Shown here: in pieces, positions 16,396 to 25,012 of the stretch | Position numbering within the stretch: position 1 is the stretch's first letter | Layout: the number at the start of each line of letters is the position of its first letter | NCBI GenBank assembly: GCA_016302965.1 | Contig: JAEDMP010000009.1 | Location: 1 to 45,740, forward strand | Source: Bacteroidaceae bacterium | GTDB taxonomy: Bacteria; Bacteroidota; Bacteroidia; Bacteroidales; Bacteroidaceae | Reading direction: 5' to 3' | Length of the DNA: 45,740 nucleotides | Position numbers and translations under genes: made by a program | The notes under the pieces: generated by a model | Databases searched by the model: none | Seen by the model: only the letters and a program-made list of their open reading frames with translations | What the model was told of the DNA's origin: nothing

Positions 16396-17760
16396 CTACC
16401 CCTCTTTCTCCAAACGGTTGCGCCACAGGAACTTCCGCGTCTCATGCACCAGTACTCCGTTGAGCAGCAGGAGCGAGATGAGATTGGGGATGGCCATGAG
16501 CGCATTCATGCAGTCGGCAAGGTTCCATACGGCCGTGAGGTTGAGGATGCTGCCCAGGAAGATGGCCGTGATATAGACCATGCGATAGGCTCCCACCCAT
16601 CGGCCACCTCTCAGATACTCCATCGCCCGCTCACCGTAATAGCACCAGCCGAGGATGGTGCTGAAGGCAAAGGTGAGCAGTCCGAAGGTGAGCAGCGGAG
16701 CACCCACCACGGGTATCTTGGCAAAGGCATCGCGGGTGAGCGTGGCCCCATTGCTGAAGTCGATGTCGGGATAGGCAAGCACACTGCTCACCACGACCAG
16801 TCCCGTCAACGCACAGATGACCACCGTGTCCCAAAACGTGCCCGAGGAGGAGACGAGAGCCTGCCTGACGGGGTTGCGGGTCTGTGCGGCGGCAGCCACA
16901 ATCGGTGCCGAACCCAGTCCCGACTCATTGCTGAACAGGCCTCGGGCGATACCGTATCTCGCCGCCATCATGATGCTTGCCCCAACGAACCCGCCTCCGG
17001 CCGCCTGTGGCTGGAAGGCCGAGACGACAATCAGTTTGAGCGCAGGCAGCAGATAGTCGGCATTGAAGCAGAGGATGACCACACAGCCCACCACATAACC
17101 CAGTGCCATCAGCGGCACCAGCATGGCACAGACGCGGGCGATGCTCTTCACCCCGCCCAAAATGACGGCAGCCGCCAGCAGGCTCACCAACAGGCCAGTC
17201 ATCCAGGGCTCCGCACTGTAGGTGTCATGAGCCAGGGTGGCAATGGCATTGGCCTGCACCGTGTTGCCGATGCCCAAGGCGGCGATGGCGGTGAAGAGTG
17301 CGAAGAGCACCCCTAACCAGCGTGCGCCCAGTCCGCGCTCCAGGGCATACATCGGGCCTCCCAACATGCGTCCGTCGGCAGTCGTGATGCGGTATTTGAT
17401 GGCCAGCAGTCCCTCGGCATACTTGGTGGCGATACCGAAGACACCCGTGAGCCAGCACCACAACACAGCCCCTGGACCACCCAGGGCGATGGCTGTGGCC
17501 ACACCGATGATATTGCCCGTTCCGATGGTGGCGGCAAGTGCCGTGGCGAGCGAGCCGAACTGCGACACGTCGCCCTTGGCCTCGGGGTCTTTCTTCACCG
17601 ACAGGCGGATGGCCGTAAATATCCATCGTTGCGGAAAGCGCAGCCGGATGGTGAGAAACACGTGGGTTCCCAGCAAGAGGATAATCATGGGCCATCCCCA
17701 CAGCCAGGAACTCAGGGTGGCCAAAAAGTCGTTGAATGTGTCGTTGAATGTCTGCATCAT
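16396..17760 (-). CDS. Alanine/glycine:cation symporter (AGCS family)
   Basis: A 454-residue inner-membrane amino acid:Na+ symporter with about 11 hydrophobic segments. The AGCS signature region is visible: GSLATALAATIGTGNIIGVATAIALGGPG (about residues 70-98, given here as two contiguous parts of the loop) and the later FSNESGLGSAP near 275. It imports small neutral amino acids such as alanine or glycine. It lies 39 bp downstream of lutC, in the same direction; it may import a substrate whose carbon reaches pyruvate or lactate, but this is only inferred from position. Confidence 0.92.
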   Translation of the reverse strand: MMQTFNDTFNDFLATLSSWLWGWPMIILLLGTHVFLTIRLRFPQRWIFTAIRLSVKKDPEAKGDVSQFGSLATALAATIGTGNIIGVATAIALGGPGAVLWCWLTGVFGIATKYAEGLLAIKYRITTADGRMLGGPMYALERGLGARWLGVLFALFTAIAALGIGNTVQANAIATLAHDTYSAEPWMTGLLVSLLAAAVILGGVKSIARVCAMLVPLMALGYVVGCVVILCFNADYLLPALKLIVVSAFQPQAAGGGFVGASIMMAARYGIARGLFSNESGLGSAPIVAAAAQTRNPVRQALVSSSGTFWDTVVICALTGLVVVSSVLAYPDIDFSNGATLTRDAFAKIPVVGAPLLTFGLLTFAFSTILGWCYYGERAMEYLRGGRWVGAYRMVYITAIFLGSILNLTAVWNLADCMNALMAIPNLISLLLLNGVLVHETRKFLWRNRLEKEG

Positions 17761-17799
17761 CTATGTCTGTGTTTATGTTTTTGTGGTAGGTATCGGGGC

Positions 17800-18390
17800 T
17801 CAGTCGGTGATGACCACCGTCACCCCTCTGGCAGCCTGTGCGCCCATGACGAGTGCCTGTGCGATGTCAGCCGTCTTTGACGGTCCGCTGATAAAGCAGC
17901 CGTAGCCATAGTCGGTCATTCGGATATTCTGGTAGGCCTGGTGCATGTTGCTCACGATGGCCTCGCGGCTGAGCAGGATGACGAGATACTCGGAGATGAA
18001 ACAGACGGCCCGCTCCTTCATGGTTTGCGGCACCCAGATACACCCGTTCTCGGCCACTCCCAGCTGTCCCCTCACCACCGCCACGTCCGTACCGTTGAGG
18101 TCGGAGGCATCGTCGACGGTATCGGGATTACGGGTGGCTATCTCCTGCATCTCGGGCAGATTGGAGGCTATCTCCTTGGCCTCGGGATAGAGAATCCTCA
18201 CGAGAGCGGCCAGGTCTGTCGGTTCCTCGGTGGAGGTGACCACCACCTGGGCACCCACCGTCTCACAGGTCTTCACGAACACCTCTTGCAGCTGTTCCAC
18301 CTCGGTGGGTTCAATCAGTTTGAGGTCGGGCATCTCGTAGCGCACCTTGGTATTGTTCTTGATTTTGGCAATCAGTTCTTCTTTGTTCAT
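17800..18390 (-). CDS. lutC: Lactate utilization protein LutC (LUD domain)
   Basis: A 196-residue LUD-domain protein, the third subunit of the LutABC L-lactate oxidation complex. Visible are VVRGQLGVAENGCIWV near residue 108 and the C-terminal GPSKTADIAQALVMGAQAA near 168, both typical of LutC/YkgG. The ATG at 18390 starts 37 bp after the lutB stop. With LutA and LutB it would oxidise lactate to pyruvate in the cytoplasm or at the inner membrane. The usual lactate permease gene is not next to it. Confidence 0.88.
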   Translation of the reverse strand: MNKEELIAKIKNNTKVRYEMPDLKLIEPTEVEQLQEVFVKTCETVGAQVVVTSTEEPTDLAALVRILYPEAKEIASNLPEMQEIATRNPDTVDDASDLNGTDVAVVRGQLGVAENGCIWVPQTMKERAVCFISEYLVILLSREAIVSNMHQAYQNIRMTDYGYGCFISGPSKTADIAQALVMGAQAARGVTVVITD

Positions 18391-18427
18391 GTCGATGGTT
18401 CTTTCTTGATATAAGCCGATTTTTTCC

Positions 18428-19801
18428 TTATCCCTTCTTCACCTTTCCTTCCTGCCACAGCTGGTGGAAACTCTTGGATGCGAAGACGGGCATCTCGTGG
18501 GCCTGCGCCCAGTCGTTGACGGGCAGGTTGGTGAGTGCCCTGGGCATGGCATTGGCGAGCGGGGCGAAGCGGAGGGCAGTGCGGTAGAGTGCGGGGCGGT
18601 CGAACACCAGTTTCATGCCCTGGCTCATCGCCTTCTTCTTGCAGCTCTCCTTGCCAATCTTCTCTAGTCCCTGACGCCAGAGGTAGATCTGTTCCGAGAG
18701 GTTCACCTTGACGGGACACACATTGTCACAGGAGCAGCAGAGCGAGCAGGCACTCACGTTTTCGCTGTGTGCCTTGGGGTCGCGCAGCATGCCGAGGTTG
18801 ATGCCAATGGGGCCCGGTATAAAATAGGTGTAGGAGTAACCGCCCGAGCGGCGGTAGACGGGACAGGTGTTCATGCAGGCGCCGCAGCGGATGCACTTGA
18901 GCGACTGCCAGTGTTCGGGGTCGGCCATGATGTCGCTCCGTCCGTTGTCCACGATGATGATGTGCATCTCTCCCCCGGGTCGGGGTTTCCGGAAATGCGA
19001 AGTGAAGGTGGTCGAGGGTTGACCCGTACCGCAACGGCAGAGCAGGCGCTGGAACACGCCGAGGCACTGGTAGTTGGGGATAATCTTCTCCATGCCGATG
19101 GCGGCGATATGCAGTTTGGGCACCGAGGTACTCATGTCGGCATTGCCCTCGTTGGTACACACCACGATTTCTCCCGTCTCGGCCACACCGAAGTTGGCTC
19201 CCGTCATACCGGCCTGTGCCGTGATGAACTCATTGCGCAGACTCATGCGTGCGCAGTAGGTGAGATAGGTGGGGTCGTTGTTGCCGGGTTCGGAGCCGAG
19301 TTTCTCGCGGAAGAGGTCGCCCACCTCCTCTTGTGTGATATGGATGGCGGGCATGACGATATGGCTGGGTTTCGACTTCATGAGCTGGATGATGCGCTCT
19401 CCCAGGTCGGTTTCCACCACCTCGATGCCGTGTTTTTCGAGATAGGGGTTCATCTCACATTCCTCGGTGAGCATCGACTTGCTCTTCACGAGTTTCTTCA
19501 CGGCATTGTCCTTCAGTATCCTGAGCACCATGCTGTTGAACTCCTTGGCGTCGCGTGCGAAGTGTACGTTGACCCCGTTCTTCTCGGCCTCTTCGGCAAA
19601 CTGGGCGATATAGTGGTCGAGGTGGGTGATGGTATGCATCTTGATTTGGCTGGCCGCCTCTCTCAGCCTCTCCCACTCGTCGAGTTGTCGGGCCTGGTTG
19701 TCTCTCTTGGTTCTCACCGACCAGAAGGTGGCGTCGTGCCATTGGGCCTTCTCTGCGTTTTGCAGAAAGCGGGCCGCTGCTTTGCTGTGTTGGGTGCTCA
19801 T
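18428..19801 (-). CDS. lutB: Lactate utilization iron-sulfur protein LutB
   Basis: A 457-residue protein with an N-terminal LUD domain (about 60-290; VNVHFARDAKEF, then GMTGANFGVAETGEIV) and a dicluster 4Fe-4S region with cysteines in CIRCGACMNTCPVYRR near 305 and CSLCCSCDNVCPVKVNL near 360. The start is ATG 19801, which overlaps the lutA stop by 4 bp (ATGA), implying translational coupling; the same frame is open further upstream only within lutA. Cluster motifs are complete. Confidence 0.93.
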   Translation of the reverse strand: MSTQHSKAAARFLQNAEKAQWHDATFWSVRTKRDNQARQLDEWERLREAASQIKMHTITHLDHYIAQFAEEAEKNGVNVHFARDAKEFNSMVLRILKDNAVKKLVKSKSMLTEECEMNPYLEKHGIEVVETDLGERIIQLMKSKPSHIVMPAIHITQEEVGDLFREKLGSEPGNNDPTYLTYCARMSLRNEFITAQAGMTGANFGVAETGEIVVCTNEGNADMSTSVPKLHIAAIGMEKIIPNYQCLGVFQRLLCRCGTGQPSTTFTSHFRKPRPGGEMHIIIVDNGRSDIMADPEHWQSLKCIRCGACMNTCPVYRRSGGYSYTYFIPGPIGINLGMLRDPKAHSENVSACSLCCSCDNVCPVKVNLSEQIYLWRQGLEKIGKESCKKKAMSQGMKLVFDRPALYRTALRFAPLANAMPRALTNLPVNDWAQAHEMPVFASKSFHQLWQEGKVKKG

Positions 19802-20535
19802 AGTCCTGCTGATAAGATTTCTACGACGTGGATAAACTGGATGGGCGACTGCTGTCGCTTGGCAATGCCCTGCATGTGCATGAGGCAGGAGGAGTCGGGG
19901 CCGGTCACATATTCGGCTCCCGTGGCGATATGGCGCGCTATCTTGTCCTTGCCCATCTGCTCCGACACGGCGGTCTCCTCGATGGAGAACATGCCGCCAA
20001 AGCCGCAGCACTCGTCGGGGCGTTCGGGTTCCTTCACGGTGATGCCCTCCACCAGCTGGAGCAGGTCCTTGATTTTGTTGAATCGGGGTTCGTTGCGTTC
20101 CGACGGCGAGGAGAGTCCGAGTTCCCTCACTCCGTGGCAGGAGTTGTGCAGGCTCACCACGTGGGGGAACTTGCCGGGCAACTCTTTCACCTTCAGCACA
20201 TCATGCAGAAACTCCACCACATCCATGATCTTCTTTGAGGTCTGGCACTCGTGTTTGCCATGGAGCAGGTGGGGATAATTGATTTTCACGAAGGCGGCAC
20301 AACTGGCCGATGGTGCCACCACATAGTCAAACTGGGCGAAGAGTTCGTCCATCTGCCGGGCCACTCCCTCGGCCATGCGTTCAAATCCGGCATTGGCCAT
20401 GGGTTGTCCGCAACAGGTCTGGTTGAGCGGATAGTCCACATCGAGTCCCAGCCGGGTGAGCAGTTTATAGGTAGCCACGCCCACCTGTGGATAGAGGGCG
20501 TCTACATAGCAGGGTATGAAAAGACCTATCTTCAT
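19798..20535 (-). CDS. lutA: Lactate utilization oxidoreductase LutA (CCG domains)
   Basis: A 245-residue (Fe-S)-binding protein with two cysteine-rich CCG domains. The first has LNQTCCGQPMAN near residue 57, the second LHNSCHGVRELG near 130 and DECCGFGGMFS near 175. It is the electron-transfer partner of LutB in L-lactate oxidation. Length matches LutA. It heads lutABC, with 4-bp overlap into lutB. A 74-bp gap separates it from the SGNH hydrolase upstream, which holds a GC-rich hairpin but no clear promoter. Confidence 0.93.
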   Translation of the reverse strand: MKIGLFIPCYVDALYPQVGVATYKLLTRLGLDVDYPLNQTCCGQPMANAGFERMAEGVARQMDELFAQFDYVVAPSASCAAFVKINYPHLLHGKHECQTSKKIMDVVEFLHDVLKVKELPGKFPHVVSLHNSCHGVRELGLSSPSERNEPRFNKIKDLLQLVEGITVKEPERPDECCGFGGMFSIEETAVSEQMGKDKIARHIATGAEYVTGPDSSCLMHMQGIAKRQQSPIQFIHVVEILSAGL

Positions 20536-20609
20536 CTGTATGTATCTTGTCTTGTTATAATTTCTTGATGTTGTTCCGGATCCTTAGGGCCGGCGATCGT
20601 CGGTGCCGT

Positions 20610-21422
20610 TCAGTCGAAGGTGCAGGGCAGTGCCAGCAACTGGTACATCAGTGTCTTGGCCATGCGCTCGTGCCCCTTGTCGTTGGGATGGAGGCGGTCC
20701 GTATCAGCCCGGTTGAAGTATTGTCCGTGCTCCTCCACCATGGGGAAGAGTCCCGAGGCGGCATTCAGGTCGATGACGGGCATGGCCCAGATGTTGGCCG
20801 CCTGCTTCACATCGTCTACATAGCCGTCGAGGAACTCTCCGCAGCGGTTCATGTAGTCCTCGGTACACTGCCAGTTCTTTTCGTTGGCGTAGAATCCTGC
20901 GCGATGGATGGGTGTGAGCAGCACGATCTGCTTGGTGGGGAACATCTTCTTGAGCGTGTCGAGAGCGGTGTTGATGCGTCCGCGGTAGGTGTCGGCAGCC
21001 TTGTTGGGGATGCGTCTCACGCGGCTTTCCATGCGTTTCGCATAGCCGTGTCCATACTCCACGTTCTCTACTCTTTCGTCAAACCATTGTCCTCTCGGCA
21101 CGGCGTTGTTATAGTCGTTGGTACCCATGAGGATGAGGATGGCATCGAAGTCGTCGCCATGCTCCTGTTTCAGCAGGTTGGCCTGCCGGGGGATGTCGTT
21201 CCACTGCCTTCCGCTCACACCGTAGACGTAGGGGGTGATGTCGAGCCACTGTTGCAGGAATCCCCAGTACTTGGTTTTCGAAGCCTTGTTGCGCGGGTCG
21301 GTGATGGAATCGCCGAAATAGGCCACCCGTTTTCCCTGCCAGGGATGGCTCACGAGTTTCTCGGCCATGGCGGGCATTGCCGTCACGATGGCGAGCAGGG
21401 CGAGAATCAGTTTTTGTTTCAT
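20610..21422 (-). CDS. Secreted SGNH/GDSL-family hydrolase
   Basis: A 270-residue exported esterase/lipase-fold protein. Residues 1-21 form a signal peptide (MKQKLILALLAIVTAMPAMA). Block I FGDSITDPRN with nucleophilic Ser lies near residue 40, block III LMGTNDYNNAV near 100, and the catalytic Asp/His pair in DRLHPNDKGH near 250. These enzymes often deacetylate glycans or act on acyl esters; the substrate here is unknown. I prefer the ATG at 21422, which opens the signal peptide; ATG 21437 is 5 codons upstream and also possible. It starts about 20 bp after the GNAT stop. Confidence 0.87.
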   Translation of the reverse strand: MKQKLILALLAIVTAMPAMAEKLVSHPWQGKRVAYFGDSITDPRNKASKTKYWGFLQQWLDITPYVYGVSGRQWNDIPRQANLLKQEHGDDFDAILILMGTNDYNNAVPRGQWFDERVENVEYGHGYAKRMESRVRRIPNKAADTYRGRINTALDTLKKMFPTKQIVLLTPIHRAGFYANEKNWQCTEDYMNRCGEFLDGYVDDVKQAANIWAMPVIDLNAASGLFPMVEEHGQYFNRADTDRLHPNDKGHERMAKTLMYQLLALPCTFD

Positions 21423-21442
21423 TGTTGTCCGTATCATAGTTT

Positions 21443-22027
21443 TCAACTTGTTTTCTTTTGCAGATGCCTCATGGCGTGTCCTCCCCACCGGTTGTCGCCC
21501 ACGGTCACGAATCCGCATCGGTGGTAGAGTTTCTCGGCCTTGGGGTTGTTGTCGTCTACCAGCAGTCCCACGGCTCCGATGCCCATGGCAGCAGCCTTGT
21601 CGGCGGCAGCCTGCAACAGCCGGGTGGCGATGCCTTGTCCCTGGTAATCAGGGCTCACGGCGAGCGAGTCGAGATAGAGTTCTCCAGCCTCTGTCTCGTC
21701 GTCGATATGGCTCATGTCGCGTCCGTAGCGGCTGAGCAGTGCCTCGAGATAGGGACGGCGCAGTTCGGCAAGCCTTGCTCCATCATAGCTCACGATGATG
21801 CCCACCGTCCGGTCGTCGGCGTTGACGGCACAGAGGGTGTTGCTGTAGCTGTATTGGGTGTCTTCCCTCCTCACCATCTCAGCCATCAGCTGTAGGTAAT
21901 CGTCCATCGTGCAGTCGTTGCCGCAGAAGTATCGGCAGCACTCCTCCTGCATGGCCTGGATGATGAGCGAGGCGATGGGCGTGGCCTCGTCGGGACGTGC
22001 GTTTCTGATTTGTATGGTTTCTGTCAT
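21443..22027 (-). CDS. GNAT family N-acetyltransferase
   Basis: A 194-residue single-domain acetyltransferase. The acetyl-CoA-binding motif A is LYLDSLAVSPDYQGQGIATRLL in two halves (LYLDSLAVSP near 118 and QGQGIA near 130), followed by GLLVDDNNPKAEKLYHRCGF near 155, the usual motif B. The substrate is not recognisable. It heads a long minus-strand gene run (SGNH, lutABC, AGCS, META) with a TACTTTTG box 27 bp upstream. Confidence 0.88.
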   Translation of the reverse strand: MTETIQIRNARPDEATPIASLIIQAMQEECCRYFCGNDCTMDDYLQLMAEMVRREDTQYSYSNTLCAVNADDRTVGIIVSYDGARLAELRRPYLEALLSRYGRDMSHIDDETEAGELYLDSLAVSPDYQGQGIATRLLQAAADKAAAMGIGAVGLLVDDNNPKAEKLYHRCGFVTVGDNRWGGHAMRHLQKKTS

Positions 22028-22053
22028 GCTTGTCTGTTATACTGTTGAATATG

Positions 22054-22061
22054 CAAAAGTA
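22054..22061 (-). promoter_or_regulatory. -7 promoter box for the GNAT-SGNH-lut gene run
   Basis: Minus-strand TACTTTTG fits TAnnTTTG and ends 27 bp before the GNAT ATG. No TTTG -33 match is seen at the usual spacing. Confidence 0.45.
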
Positions 22062-22189
22062 ATCATTAATTCCGACATTCCGCACATATCCCCCACCCAG
22101 CGCCCTCATTTTACTTTTTTTTAACCGATGATAGGGATAAGATAATATGATGGAAAATCCGTTAATAATCAGTTAATAAAGGATGAACA

Positions 22190-22224
22190 TTTGGCATACT
22201 GGCCCAAAAAAATGCCTATCTTTG
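22190..22224 (+). promoter_or_regulatory. Possible promoter before the AraC remnant
   Basis: TTTG at 22190-22193 and TATCTTTG at 22217-22224, with a 23-bp spacer that is longer than ideal. The 22028-22350 gap otherwise holds A-rich sequence and no recognised gene. A 27-codon frame from ATG 22311 ends at 22394 and looks spurious. Confidence 0.4.
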
Positions 22225-22350
22225 CCTAACCAGTTGATAACCATTATAACAAAAAAAAACAGCATTATCGTGGACATTATCATCGAACCGAAAAACATCT
22301 TAGACGCATAATGCACACCCATCGTTCAACAAACATCATTCTGGTCGAGC

Positions 22351-22872
22351 GTGAAGGAACGGCTCGGCCTGCACTCGTGTGCATACGAGTTTAAGGTCAG
22401 AAACCGTGAGATTTACGACGGTGTCGGCGGATACTCAACCACCAACGCCGACTTCATCACGTTCTTCCAGTATGTCAATTCCGAAGACTATATCGCCTAC
22501 GGACCCTACGGACCGGTGATAGAACCGTCGGAAAGCAACCACAGCGTGGTGAAGAAATTCATCACCCTGCTTGACGATTATATCAACACCAAAGCCCAAC
22601 GCGAAGGTCTGCCTTCGGTAGCCTGGTTTGCCGACAAGTGCTGCCTTTCCACAGGCTATTTCGGTACATTGGTGAAGACAGAGACCGGACGTGCCGCCAA
22701 GGACATCATTGCCGACCGTCTGCTCTCCCATGCCAAGCAGCTATTGAATGACGACAAACTGACCATCACAATCATCAGCAATCGCCTCGGCTTTGATTAT
22801 CCCCAGCATTTCGTCCGCTTCTTCAAGACACATACCGGCAAGACCCCTTCTGCATACAGGAAGGCATCTTGA
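22351..22872 (+). pseudogene. AraC-family regulator, C-terminal DNA-binding part (5' truncated)
   Basis: A 173-residue frame opening with GTG 22351. Residues about 62-173 are a normal Bacteroidetes AraC tail: a helical linker (SVVKKFITLLDDYI), the first helix-turn-helix around FADKCCLSTGYFGTLVKTETG, and the second around ITIISNRLGFDYPQHFVRFFK ending THTGKTPSAYRK. The first 60 residues do not look like the usual cupin sensor domain, and extending upstream in frame meets a stop at 22308-22310 without an ATG. A full family member has about 290-310 residues. Most likely the gene lost its 5' part; a rebuilt short regulator cannot be excluded. It ends 10 bp from the convergent GNAT gene. Confidence 0.65.
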
Positions 22873-22882
22873 TCCCAGTCTG

Positions 22883-23515
22883 TTACCACAACTGGCCCGG
22901 TAACTTCCGTTTCTCTTTGGGAGGAAAGCGTTTGTCAAACTCTTCCGCCGCTGCCTCGTCAACAAAATAGCCTTGAGGCGTGGCATACTCGCCGCTCACC
23001 CCATCGAGATAGCCGGGCAGGAGTTCCTTGCAGAGAAAGAACGAAGCATCCTCGCCCTCGGGAAGTCCGTGATAACGGATGCCAAACTCGGAGGCGAAAG
23101 TGAAGCCGCTCTTGCCGTAGAAATCGATGTTGCCTTCGAAGCATACGGCACCGAAACCCATCTCGGCCGCCTTCTTGAGCGTATGGTCGAGCAACGCCTT
23201 GCCATAGCCCTGGCGCTTGTAATCGGGATGGATGCCGATGGGTCCGAGGGTCATGATGGGGAAGGTTCCGCCATCATCCAAAGTAAGTTCGGCCTTCATG
23301 CACATCGCTTGTCCGATGAGTTGCTCATGGCCTTCGGACGCAATGGTCATCACGAAATTGAGTTCGGGTATAAACGCCTTGTCGTGGCGGAGACAGTTCA
23401 TGACATAGTGTTCAAGACATCCCGGACGATAGACATTCCAGAATGATTCCCGGATAAGATTCTCTACCTCCTGTTGCTCCTGAGGTTTCTCCAATCTGAT
23501 TGTAAATGGTTCCAT
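22883..23515 (-). CDS. GNAT family N-acetyltransferase (YhbS-like)
   Basis: A 210-residue acetyltransferase. Motif A is TLGPIGIHPDYKRQGYGKALL split around residues 88-110, followed by FGAVCFEGNIDFYGKSGF, the usual beta-bulge segment; the tail has an ELLPGYLDGVSGEY segment typical of the YhbS-like group. The substrate is unknown. It is transcribed divergently from dus, with a TACCTTTG box at 23588-23595, and converges on the AraC remnant. Confidence 0.87.
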   Translation of the reverse strand: MEPFTIRLEKPQEQQEVENLIRESFWNVYRPGCLEHYVMNCLRHDKAFIPELNFVMTIASEGHEQLIGQAMCMKAELTLDDGGTFPIMTLGPIGIHPDYKRQGYGKALLDHTLKKAAEMGFGAVCFEGNIDFYGKSGFTFASEFGIRYHGLPEGEDASFFLCKELLPGYLDGVSGEYATPQGYFVDEAAAEEFDKRFPPKEKRKLPGQLW

Positions 23516-23587
23516 TTCTTTCGTTTCTTTTTGGTTTTATTATAATAGGTGGGGCTACTCATCCCCAAACCTGAAGTCTACAGGATG

Positions 23588-23595
23588 CAAAGGTA
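23588..23595 (-). promoter_or_regulatory. -7 promoter box for the YhbS-like gene
   Basis: Minus-strand TACCTTTG, 72 bp upstream of the ATG at 23515. The -33 element is not clear. Confidence 0.45.
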
Positions 23596-23647
23596 ATGGA
23601 AATCCTTGAGACGCAGATGTAAAAAACGGACAAAATCTTTCTCTTTG

Positions 23648-23679
23648 TTTGGTCATGTCTGCAATTTGTATTACCTTTG
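23648..23679 (+). promoter_or_regulatory. Promoter of dus, giving an almost leaderless mRNA
   Basis: TTTG (23648-23651), 20-bp spacer and TACCTTTG (23672-23679), an excellent match. The dus ATG is at 23688, only 8 nt past the -7 box, so transcription should begin at or within a few bases of the start codon. Confidence 0.75.
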
Positions 23680-23687
23680 CAGCAGTT

Positions 23688-24623
23688 ATGTTACCCATCC
23701 ATTTTGCTCCTTTACAAGGATATACCGAAGACTGCTACCGACGCATTCACCATGACGTTTGCGGCGGTGTGGACTGTTACTATACGCCCTTCATGCGGCT
23801 GGAGCATGGCAGGGTGCGCAGCAAGGACCTGAGAGACGTAAACCCGGAGAACAACCTGGGAGTGCCCATCGTGCCACAGGTAATTGTAAGGGATGGCACG
23901 GAGCTGGACATGCTCATCGCTACGCTGATACCCATGGGCTACCGGCGCATCGACCTGAATATGGGTTGTCCGTTTCCGTTGCAGACCAATCATGGCCGAG
24001 GTGCCGGACTGATGGTGAAACCGGAGGAGGTGAGGGGAATCTGCGACAGGATTGCGCAGCATGAGGAGCTGCAGTTCTCGGTCAAGATGCGCATCGGGCT
24101 GAACCAAAAAGAGGAGTGGAAGAACATCCTGCCCATGCTCAACGACACACCGCTGACCCACATCACGCTGCATCCCCGACTGGCCTCACAGGGCTACAAG
24201 GGCGAGGTGGACAGCGAGGCGTTTGCCGCTTTTGCCGAAGCCTGCCGACACCCGCTGATCTACAATGGCGACATCCATGGCATCAACGATATCCATCGCA
24301 TCGAGCAGGCATACCCCGGGCTGCATGGCATCATGATCGGACGCGGACTGCTGGCCCGCCCCACCTTGGCTGCGGAATACAAGGAGAGGAAGGTGTTGAC
24401 CGACCGTGAACTGGTGGAAAGAATCAAGCGGATGCACGAACTGCTGGCTGAAGCATACAGCAGATTCATTCCCGGAGAGAGCCAGCAACTGATGAAACTC
24501 CGCACCTTCTGGGACTATCTCGAACCCACCATCGGGCGCAAACCCTGGAAGAAAATCCATAAGGCAGGAAACATGAGGAATTATCTGGCAGCCGTTGCGG
24601 ATTTACGGATTTATCAACAATAA
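23688..24623 (+). CDS. dus: tRNA-dihydrouridine synthase
   Basis: A 311-residue FMN-dependent enzyme reducing uridine to dihydrouridine in tRNA D-loops. The N-terminal barrel has FAPLQGYTEDCYRR near residue 5, the catalytic cysteine in NMGCPFP near residue 98, VKMRIGL near 135, HPRLASQGYKG near 165 and GIMIGRGLLARP near 213. I place the start at ATG 23688 because the conserved LPIHFAPLQG follows; an ATG at 23649 lies within the promoter. The subfamily looks DusC-like but I cannot assign the target position. Confidence 0.93.
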   Translation: MLPIHFAPLQGYTEDCYRRIHHDVCGGVDCYYTPFMRLEHGRVRSKDLRDVNPENNLGVPIVPQVIVRDGTELDMLIATLIPMGYRRIDLNMGCPFPLQTNHGRGAGLMVKPEEVRGICDRIAQHEELQFSVKMRIGLNQKEEWKNILPMLNDTPLTHITLHPRLASQGYKGEVDSEAFAAFAEACRHPLIYNGDIHGINDIHRIEQAYPGLHGIMIGRGLLARPTLAAEYKERKVLTDRELVERIKRMHELLAEAYSRFIPGESQQLMKLRTFWDYLEPTIGRKPWKKIHKAGNMRNYLAAVADLRIYQQ

Positions 24624-25012
24624 AAGTTAAATATGGATGCAATTTGCAATTCTTATCTTTGCAAATGATGGATTATCTTGGATATACACTATCTTTGTAT
24701 CGCGATTCGGACTTTTCTCTCCCGTTATGCACACCCAACACGGCAAGAACACCTCATCATTCATCTGCCGAAAGTTCAAATGGATCGGTTATCAAAAGTG
24801 ATAGTACGCCCTGAAAGGGTATGCAGAATGATAATGCGCCCAGAAAGGGCAACAGCATTAGAAGAGAAATAAACAGAAGAAAAGTAATGTTGGAAAAGGA
24901 TGCTTTTGCCCCTTAGGGCGTTCCCGGACGAATATTGCTAAGCATACTGAACTTGAGAAGCTTAAATACATAATAATAACAAAATTACAATCAAACAAAA
25001 ACGAGAAAGAAA
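24624..25012 (+). other. dus to BAX-inhibitor-1 intergenic region
   Basis: A 389-bp gap. TATCTTTG boxes occur at 24654-24661 and 24690-24697, neither with a convincing -33 element; either could start the BI-1 transcript and leave a leader of over 300 nt. The middle holds the 30-bp repeats at 24802-24861 and a related GCCCCTTAGGGCG at 24908-24920. A short open frame at 24678-24872 crosses the repeats and looks spurious. Confidence 0.5.
24802..24861 (+). repeat. Two 30-bp direct repeats with GCCCnGAAAGGG cores
   Basis: Copy 1 (24802-24831) has TACGCCCTGAAAGGGTAT and copy 2 (24832-24861) has TGCGCCCAGAAAGGGCAA; about two thirds of positions agree. Each core is a short palindrome (GCCC/GGGC). 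A third related core is at 24908-24920. The pattern resembles dispersed intergenic repeats seen in Bacteroidetes genomes. Confidence 0.6.

Noticed and set aside
24678..24872. A 64-codon open frame before the BI-1 gene
   Set aside because: It runs across the dispersed 30-bp repeats, has no start context, and the peptide repeats (RPER) merely reflect the DNA repeat.
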